NCBI GenBank assembly: GCA_026225255.1
Contig: JAMFSJ010000059.1
Location: 1 to 38,310 of the forward strand
From: Methylacidimicrobium fagopyrum
GTDB lineage: Bacteria > Verrucomicrobiota > Verrucomicrobiia > Limisphaerales > UBA11358
Reading direction: 5' to 3'
DNA: 38,310 nt
This document shows positions 32,712-38,310 of the stretch, one piece after another. The notes beneath the pieces were generated by a model. That model was not told the DNA's origin and made no database searches. It saw nothing but the letters and a program-made list of their open reading frames with translations. Position 1 is the stretch's first letter. Every line of letters begins with the position of its first letter. A program made the position numbers and the translations under genes.

Positions 32712-34703
32712 ATGCGTCCTACTATTCTCACTCGGTTTCCCGTCGCCATTGCGCTGGCGGGACTGTTCGTCTCTATAAGTGCCCACGCCGCCACTTATAC
32801 TTTGAAAAACGATCAAGTAACGGCCATTTGGAAAACCGAGGGCGGATTTATTTCAGCTAAAACCCTTGCGCCCGATTCCGTCCTCGACCAAAAGTCCGGC
32901 CAAAAATTAGCCATCACCGGCGACTTATTCGACTTAGTCCTGACGAACGGCGATTACATCAGTTCTAGCAAATTCAAAATCGTCGGCCAAGTGCGGACGG
33001 AAGCCTTGACCGCCAATCCCGGTGCCTCACGTTTTTCCGACCGGATCGCCGGCCAAGAGTTAGTCGCAGACTTAGTCAGTGCGGACGGCGATTTGCACGT
33101 GACGTGGCATGCGATTTTGCGCGATGGTTCGCGCTATATCCGTCAGAAATACACTTTTACGGCGGGCAACCATCCCGTGCCGTTGAGCGGATTTCTGCTA
33201 TTGAACACGCCGATGCCCAACGCGCGTCCGACCGGCACGGTGGATGGTTCGCCCGTCGCGACGGCGACCGCGTTCTTCGCCGCCGAACATCCGTTGTCGG
33301 TCAATCGCGGTGAAATGGGTTATGTCCGTTGCTTTCTACCTCGCGGCACGGCGCTGCGGGCGGGCGAAAGTTATGATTGCACGTCCGTCATCGGTTTCGT
33401 GGATAAAGGCCAATTACGCCGTCAGTTCCTAGCGTATCTCGAACGCGAACGCGCTCATCCTTACCGTCCGTTCCTACACTATAACTCCTGGTATGACATC
33501 GGTTACTTCAGTAAGTATAACGAAAAGATGGCGCTGGATGTCATCAATACCTTCGGTCAGGAACTCACCGTAAAACGTGGCGTGAAATTAGATTCCTTCC
33601 TCTTCGACGACGGCTGGGATAACGACGCGACGTTGTGGCAATTTGATAAGACAAATTTTCCGAATGGCTTTGTGCCTTTGAAAGAAGCGGCGGCCAAATA
33701 TGGTGCGGCTCCGGGCATCTGGCTTTCGCCGTGGGGCGGTTACGGCAACCCGCACGAAGAACGTATCAAGTTCGGCAAAGAACAAGGTTTTGAAATCAAT
33801 AACGGCAATTTCTCCATGTCGGGGCCGAAGTATTATGCGCGCTTTCGTCAGTTGTGCCTGGATGTCATCCAGCACGACGGCATTAATCAATTCAAGTTCG
33901 ATGGCATCGGCACAGCTAACAGCGATGATGATTCCGGCACCGTCTTGCGCGATTTCGAAGCGATGCTGCGTTTGAACCAAGAGTTACGCACGATTAAACC
34001 CGATTTGTATATCAACCAAACCACGGGCACCTGGCCATCGCCCTTTTGGTTGCTCTATGCGGACTCTATCTGGCGTGGTGGCGAAGATCATTCTTTCATG
34101 GATGGTAACGGCCCGTTCCGCGAACGTTGGATCAGTTACAAAGATAACGACGTGTATGATCGCATCGTTAGCACGAGCGAATTGTATCCGCTCAACTCAT
34201 TGATGATCCACGGCATCATCTACGCCAAGAGTGCGCATGACATCAATTACGATACGAACAATATTATCAAGTCCGAGATTCGCGACTTCTTCGGCAATGG
34301 CACACAGTTGCAAGAAATGTATATCACACCGACGCTGATGACTTCCACGAACTGGGACGACTTGGCGCAAGCCGCCAAGTGGTCGCGCGATAATACGGAT
34401 ACGCTGGTAGATACGCATTGGATCGGCGGCAGCCCGGAAGACCGCACGATTTACGGCTGGGCGTCTTGGTCGCCGAAGAAAGGCATCATCACCTTGCGCA
34501 ACCCGACCAATCGGAAACACAGCATTGAAATTGACCCAGCCAAAGTATTTGAACTACCAAACGGCGCCGCGCAGACTTATAACTTGGTTGACCCATTCAA
34601 AGATCAAGATTTAGAGATCACGAGTCTTACTGCCGGAACTAAAGTCAGTTTTAATCTGAAGCCATATCAAGTTTTGGTAGTCGAAGCCTTACCTGCGAAA
34701 TAA
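32712..34703 (+). CDS. Secreted GH36-like (clan GH-D) alpha-galactosidase/alpha-N-acetylgalactosaminidase family protein
   Basis: 663 residues from the ATG at 32712 with signal peptide (LTRFPVAIALAGLFVSISAHA). Seen: an N-terminal beta-sandwich (about 25-240) and a (beta/alpha)8 barrel: FLHYNSWYDIGYFSKYNEKM, LDSFLFDDGWDN, GIWLSPWGGYGNP, nucleophile-type QFKFDGIG, TGTWPSPFWLLYADSIWRGG, EDHSFMDGNG. A small C-terminal beta-domain follows. The layout fits clan GH-D glycosidases; relatives are sometimes listed as 'enterotoxin', a misleading label. Substrate not known: terminal alpha-Gal or alpha-GalNAc are candidates given the neighbours. The gene ends the operon, with a strong bidirectional terminator at 34722-34760. 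Fold fairly sure, substrate not. Confidence 0.85.
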   Translation: MRPTILTRFPVAIALAGLFVSISAHAATYTLKNDQVTAIWKTEGGFISAKTLAPDSVLDQKSGQKLAITGDLFDLVLTNGDYISSSKFKIVGQVRTEALTANPGASRFSDRIAGQELVADLVSADGDLHVTWHAILRDGSRYIRQKYTFTAGNHPVPLSGFLLLNTPMPNARPTGTVDGSPVATATAFFAAEHPLSVNRGEMGYVRCFLPRGTALRAGESYDCTSVIGFVDKGQLRRQFLAYLERERAHPYRPFLHYNSWYDIGYFSKYNEKMALDVINTFGQELTVKRGVKLDSFLFDDGWDNDATLWQFDKTNFPNGFVPLKEAAAKYGAAPGIWLSPWGGYGNPHEERIKFGKEQGFEINNGNFSMSGPKYYARFRQLCLDVIQHDGINQFKFDGIGTANSDDDSGTVLRDFEAMLRLNQELRTIKPDLYINQTTGTWPSPFWLLYADSIWRGGEDHSFMDGNGPFRERWISYKDNDVYDRIVSTSELYPLNSLMIHGIIYAKSAHDINYDTNNIIKSEIRDFFGNGTQLQEMYITPTLMTSTNWDDLAQAAKWSRDNTDTLVDTHWIGGSPEDRTIYGWASWSPKKGIITLRNPTNRKHSIEIDPAKVFELPNGAAQTYNLVDPFKDQDLEITSLTAGTKVSFNLKPYQVLVVEALPAK

Positions 34704-34721
34704 GATTCCAACAACCTATTC

Positions 34722-34760
34722 AAAACGGGCGCGTCATTTAAGACGCGCCCGTTTTGTTTT
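34722..34760. terminator. Bidirectional terminator between the glycosidase and the prolyl oligopeptidase
   Basis: AAAACGGGCGCGTC (34722-34735) pairs perfectly over 14 bases with GACGCGCCCGTTTT (34742-34755) around a 6-base loop. The T/A-rich flanks serve both convergent genes. Confidence 0.93.
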
Positions 34761-34796
34761 ATTTCAATATTCAAAAATAACTTTCTTCTTACTTAA

Positions 34797-36956
34797 TCAC
34801 TTAAACGTCCACGGCGAAGTATCCATGCCGAGTTCTTCAAAAAGGAATGCGTAAATATCCGCCTGTTCCGTGACGCGATCCTTTAGCGACGAACCCAGGC
34901 CGTGACCGGTAGTTGCTGAAATACGCAATAAAATCGGATGTTCCGAGCTGGTTGCCGCCTGCAAGCGCGCCGTCATTTTGCGCGAGTGCATCGGATTCAC
35001 ACGTCCGTCATTTTCGCCGCACGGAAAAAGAATGGCCGGATACGCCGTGCCGTCTTTCACGTGATGATAAGGCGAGTAAGCATAGAGCGCCTTGAACTGC
35101 TCCTCGTCTTTCACCGAACCAAATTCCGTGACGTTGAATGCGCCATTCGGATCCGTTTCCACGCGCAACATATCGTAGATGCCGACGCGCGAAACGACGG
35201 CGCGCGCCAGTTCGGGACGTTGCGTGAAAAATGCGCCCATCAGCAAACCGCCGTTGCTGCCGCCCATCACCGCGAGTTTTTGCGGACTAGTATATTTGCG
35301 TTGAATCAAGTGCTCGGCGCACGCGATAAAATCGTCAAAGACATTTTGTTTATTTGTGAGATTGCCGGCGAGATGCCACGTTTCGCCAAACTCGCCACCG
35401 CCGCGCAAATTGGCCACCGCGTAAACGCCGCCCGCATCAAACCAGAGCCGGCGCGACGCGCTAAAACTCGGCACGATATTAATGTCATAGCCGCCGTAGC
35501 CGGTGAGCAGTGTCGGATTCGTTCCGTCCAACTTAACGCCTTTTTTCCGTAGGATGCTGAGGGGAATTTTTGTTCCATCCTTGGACGTCACAAATTCGCG
35601 AACGACTTCGATGTCATCAAAATTCGCCGGTGAAATTGTTTGAAATGCGGTCGCGCGCGGCGATTTCATTTTCGGTTCCCACGCATACCAACCGGCTGGC
35701 TTAAGAAAACTACTGTTGGCGAAAATCAATTCATCGCCCTGCCAGCAATGCAATCCACTCACGGACGACACGGGCAGCACCGGCACTTCCACCGCCCGGT
35801 CCGACGCGGGATAAAACCACAGACGCGACGGACCGCCGTCCATCAGCGTGACATAAAGGCCGTGCGCGGACGGCTCATATTCCACGATCACGCCGCTGCT
35901 TTCGGGCACGACGACTTTGGCGTCGGCAACGTTCAAATCACCGGCGGGCAAGTGCAATAATTTTCCGCGCGGCGCGGCTTTTTTGGAAAGCAAGTAAAGC
36001 GAGCCGTCGCGACCGAATTGTGCCGACTTAATATCCGCTCCAAATGGTGCGAGCGGGTGCCATGCGCCAGAAACATCGCGTAAATAAAGGGCAAAATCGC
36101 CACCATCACCTTTCTCTACCGTCGCGAGCAACTGTTGGCCGTCATCGCTCGCGGTGAGTTTCACTTCGGCGATGCGCGGAAAATCGCGCCCGAGTTCGTA
36201 AGTATCTTCGCTCACGGGCGTGCCGATTTTGTGAAACCAGACCTGTTGAAAAAAATGTTCATCGTCCGCCGCGCGCTCGCCCGGACGCGGATAGCGCGTG
36301 TAAAAAATTCCCGTGCCGTCCGCATTCCACGCCGCGCTGCCACCGCCGGTAGGATATTGCACGCCGGGAATTATATCCGGCAACCCGCGCCCGGTCGCCG
36401 TTTCAAAAAAATGTAACGCGCCGTTTTCACTACCTTTTTCAGATAAAGAAATCGCCACGAATTTACCGTCCGCCGACGGCACGAACCAATCCATCGCCGT
36501 CGTGCCATTCGTATTCCACGTGTTGGGATCAAACACAACCTGACGTAGCGCGGGCGGATAAATGGATTTTAGACGAACTAGCACCGGCTGTTGCGCCGGC
36601 GGTTTAAAACGCGTGGCGAAAATAATTCCGCTACGACAATCCGCCAAACCGTAGCTGGCGGATTCGTCGGCAATCAATTCATTCAATTCCTGCGCAACGC
36701 CCGCGCGAAAATCTAATTGATCAAAATAAATTCCCGTGCGCCCATTCTGCTGGCGCGTCCACTCGCGCACGGCCGGATTCGTGGCGTCCTCGAGCCATTG
36801 ATAATCATCGCCCACGCTGACGCCGTGATAAATATTCGTGCCTGATTCGCGCGCCGAAGGAATGGTTGGCAAGAGCATCGACGCGGCGGCGGCGAGCGTG
36901 AAGTTACAACTCAAAAGCGCAGGCAAAAAAATCGCCGTCCAGCGTGTAAAATACAT
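34797..36956 (-). CDS. Prolyl oligopeptidase family protein (S9A), exported
   Basis: 719 residues from the ATG at 36956 (an in-frame upstream start at 36992 adds 12). Serine peptidase that cuts small peptides after proline. Seen: an export signal (TAIFLPALLSCNFTLAAAAS), N-terminal SVGDDYQWLEDATNPAVREW, a seven-bladed propeller region (about 100-440), then the alpha/beta-hydrolase domain with Ser567 in GGSNGGLL, Asp650 in ENDGRVNP and His685 in TGHGLG. All three catalytic residues are present. It lies in the same minus-strand group as nagB and a PIG-L deacetylase (gap 66 bases), and may supply peptide or glycopeptide cleavage; this link is inferred. Confidence 0.93.
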   Translation of the reverse strand: MYFTRWTAIFLPALLSCNFTLAAAASMLLPTIPSARESGTNIYHGVSVGDDYQWLEDATNPAVREWTRQQNGRTGIYFDQLDFRAGVAQELNELIADESASYGLADCRSGIIFATRFKPPAQQPVLVRLKSIYPPALRQVVFDPNTWNTNGTTAMDWFVPSADGKFVAISLSEKGSENGALHFFETATGRGLPDIIPGVQYPTGGGSAAWNADGTGIFYTRYPRPGERAADDEHFFQQVWFHKIGTPVSEDTYELGRDFPRIAEVKLTASDDGQQLLATVEKGDGGDFALYLRDVSGAWHPLAPFGADIKSAQFGRDGSLYLLSKKAAPRGKLLHLPAGDLNVADAKVVVPESSGVIVEYEPSAHGLYVTLMDGGPSRLWFYPASDRAVEVPVLPVSSVSGLHCWQGDELIFANSSFLKPAGWYAWEPKMKSPRATAFQTISPANFDDIEVVREFVTSKDGTKIPLSILRKKGVKLDGTNPTLLTGYGGYDINIVPSFSASRRLWFDAGGVYAVANLRGGGEFGETWHLAGNLTNKQNVFDDFIACAEHLIQRKYTSPQKLAVMGGSNGGLLMGAFFTQRPELARAVVSRVGIYDMLRVETDPNGAFNVTEFGSVKDEEQFKALYAYSPYHHVKDGTAYPAILFPCGENDGRVNPMHSRKMTARLQAATSSEHPILLRISATTGHGLGSSLKDRVTEQADIYAFLFEELGMDTSPWTFK

Positions 36957-37022
36957 AGGTTCAAACGTTAAACCCGACGAGTTGGCGGGCAAGATTTTTT
37001 GGCAAAGAATAAAAAACTTCGT

Positions 37023-37793
37023 TCAAAATTGCTGCCACACCGGTTTATTCTCGTAAACCCAGCGATAATAATCCGCTTTCTTCAATTTCGACGCCGCACC
37101 GGCATCGAGAAAAAATTTTGCCGTCGCGTGAAATTGCAATGCGGACGCCGGGTTCATCGCGGTGACCGGGCCTTCGGCGGCTTCGGCGATGGCGGCGGCT
37201 TTTTTATCGCCGAAGGCCAGCAACAGATTTTGCCGTGCTTCCATGATCGTGCCGATGCCCATCGTGATGACATGATGCGGCACGGCTTCTTCGCTGCCGA
37301 AAAAACGCGCGTTATCGCGGATGGTTTGCTGCGTCAACGTCTTGATGCGCGTGCGCGAAACGAGCGACGACGTCGGTTCGTTGAAACCAATGTGCCCGTC
37401 TGTGCCGATGCCAAGAATTTGCAGATCAATGCCGCCCGCCGCTTTGATTTTTTTCTCGTAAAGCTCGCAGCTCGCGGGCACATCCTTCGCCATGCCGTCG
37501 GGAATGTTCACGTTTTTTACCGCCACGTTGACATGTTGAAACAGATTTTCCCACATGAAGCTGTGATACGACTGCGGATGCTGCGGCGAGATCCCGATGT
37601 ATTCGTCCAAGTTAAACGTCGTGACCTTGCTCCAATCGAGCTTCAGCGCGACCAATTCGCGGTAAAGCGCCACCGGCGTGCTGCCCGTCGCGAGCCCGAG
37701 CACCGCATTCGGTTTTTCGCGCAGTAATTTTGCGATCAGTTTTGCCGCAATGCTCGTCGCCGCTTCCGGCGTGGGTTGAATGATAATTTCCAT
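37023..37793 (-). CDS. nagB: Glucosamine-6-phosphate deaminase
   Basis: Converts glucosamine 6-phosphate to fructose 6-phosphate and ammonia, the entry step of amino sugars into glycolysis. Seen: 256 residues; LGLATGSTPVALYREL (sugar-phosphate loop), TFNLDEYIGISPQHPQSYHS with the catalytic Asp/Glu pair, LGIGTDGHIGFNEP, TMGIGTIMEARQNLLLAFGD and PVTAMNPASALQFH. All are standard. It lies 3 bases after the stop of the PIG-L deacetylase gene and upstream of the prolyl oligopeptidase gene, so the deacetylation and deamination steps are likely coupled in one transcript. In Bacteroides a NagB/LmbE fusion has the same pairing. Confidence 0.97.
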   Translation of the reverse strand: MEIIIQPTPEAATSIAAKLIAKLLREKPNAVLGLATGSTPVALYRELVALKLDWSKVTTFNLDEYIGISPQHPQSYHSFMWENLFQHVNVAVKNVNIPDGMAKDVPASCELYEKKIKAAGGIDLQILGIGTDGHIGFNEPTSSLVSRTRIKTLTQQTIRDNARFFGSEEAVPHHVITMGIGTIMEARQNLLLAFGDKKAAAIAEAAEGPVTAMNPASALQFHATAKFFLDAGAASKLKKADYYRWVYENKPVWQQF

Positions 37794-37796
37794 AAC

Positions 37797-38310
37797 TCAA
37801 ATTTTTCCGAGCCGCTTGCTCAATTTCGTTTTCACGTCATTGTGAAAGCATTCAATGAAACCGGAGACAAATTCCACAATGTCTTTCGTGTCGTCCTGCA
37901 CCAACGGCGTCAAATCCATGCCGAAAATCAATTGCGAGGCTTCGTCGTTCGCGTGCGCTTCGAAGAATGTCGCGTTGGCGGAACGGCGTCCAAGGGTTGC
38001 GAGATCGTAGCGTTTGCCGCCCGCGATCTGGGAATCAAAAATACCGTTCAACGCCGCTGCAAAATGATCGTGGCCGCTGACGTTCATCGGAAATTTTTCC
38101 GTGTCTAGCATCCAGTCCAGATCGCGCCAGACTTCGCAGCCGATGACGCGCTTGGGTCGTTGTGCCAGCGGCAATTCCCGCATCGCCTGCAATGCCGCAA
38201 TGACCACGCCGATGTGTGTGTCGTGCTTATCTGCCGGATTGTGCGTGTAAACTACTTCCGGTTGCGTTGCGATCAGGATTTCCTTCAGATCATTTTTCAA
38301 TGAATTATCC
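37797..38310 (-). CDS. PIG-L/LmbE family deacetylase, 5' truncated by window
   Basis: Zinc-dependent deacetylase of N-acetylglucosaminyl compounds. Seen: 171 or more C-terminal residues, with the second family motif HNPADKHDTHIGV (the H..DH-like metal-binding stretch) and an even C-terminal half (AALNGIFDSQIAGGKRYDLA). The frame runs open to the window edge; a TTG at 38300 is not the true start, since the N-terminal HPDD-type motif lies outside. Adjacent to nagB by 3 bases, so it probably deacetylates an amino-sugar substrate before deamination. The exact substrate is not shown; mycothiol/bacillithiol-type deacetylases of the same family are alternatives. Confidence 0.85.
   Translation of the reverse strand, partial: DNSLKNDLKEILIATQPEVVYTHNPADKHDTHIGVVIAALQAMRELPLAQRPKRVIGCEVWRDLDWMLDTEKFPMNVSGHDHFAAALNGIFDSQIAGGKRYDLATLGRRSANATFFEAHANDEASQLIFGMDLTPLVQDDTKDIVEFVSGFIECFHNDVKTKLSKRLGKI

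Overview
ORGANISM. The window looks like a chromosomal piece of a Verrucomicrobiota bacterium, probably of the Pedosphaera/Limisphaerales kind (inference). The signs are a pseudopilin with the [25 protein letters not shown] leader block typical of Verrucomicrobia and Planctomycetes, very large secreted LamG/Ig-like proteins, a small secreted protein with the GGGGTSSGG / SGTIGQPD module, a Tat-exported GH109-type protein, a TPR-sulfotransferase, and several families of imperfect palindromic intergenic repeats. Most genes are moderately GC-rich and few have a clear Shine-Dalgarno sequence. No rRNA, tRNA, CRISPR array or complete insertion sequence was seen. LAYOUT. (1) Bases 1-5636, plus strand: assimilatory sulfate reduction, cysI (cut by the window edge), cysH, cysD, cysN. 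It is interrupted twice: a four-helix-bundle (S23/IVP-type) gene with complementary flanks lies between cysH and cysD, and a Bro-N/DinD-like antirepressor gene lies between cysD and cysN. (2) 5.6-12.5 kb: a Tat-exported phospholipase C-like phosphoesterase, a small Lys/Ala/Pro-tailed protein, a YahK-type alcohol dehydrogenase, infA (IF-1), a Gly/Arg-tailed RRM protein, pdxJ and a secreted protein of unknown function. Strong terminators and repeat elements separate them. (3) 12.7-16.9 kb: vanZ-like and comEC-like genes overlapping by 4 bases, then mnmA. (4) 16.9-20.0 kb: an A/T-rich orphan gene, a small secreted protein, a NarL-type response regulator, a lipoprotein and a pseudopilin. (5) 20.0-28.9 kb: a regulatory region holding a MITE-like palindrome, two tandem paralogous LamG/Ig surface proteins, and a TPR-sulfotransferase. 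(6) 29.0-38.3 kb: an amino-sugar/glycan locus. The plus strand has a GH109-type protein, a NahK-like sugar 1-kinase, a UDP-hexose 4-epimerase and a secreted GH36-like glycosidase. The minus strand has a PIG-L deacetylase, nagB and a prolyl oligopeptidase. HOW IT WORKS TOGETHER. Sulfate is activated (CysDN) and reduced (CysH, CysI); the sulfotransferase would draw on the same PAPS pool. Region 6 reads as release of alpha-linked GalNAc/Gal, 1-phosphorylation, epimerisation at the UDP level, and deacetylation plus deamination of amino sugar phosphate, so use of mucin-like or other amino-sugar glycans is a reasonable inference. MAIN NEW SIGNALS. A 14-base motif, C(C/A)CCC(G/A)(W)(W)TGTGGG, stands in the same orientation 88-125 bases upstream of four starts (pseudopilin, both LamG proteins, GH109-type protein). 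The four-helix-bundle gene in the cys operon looks like an intervening-sequence-type cassette. Five distinct palindromic repeat families occupy intergenic spaces. The ComEC C-terminal metallo-beta-lactamase domain seems to have lost its metal motif.
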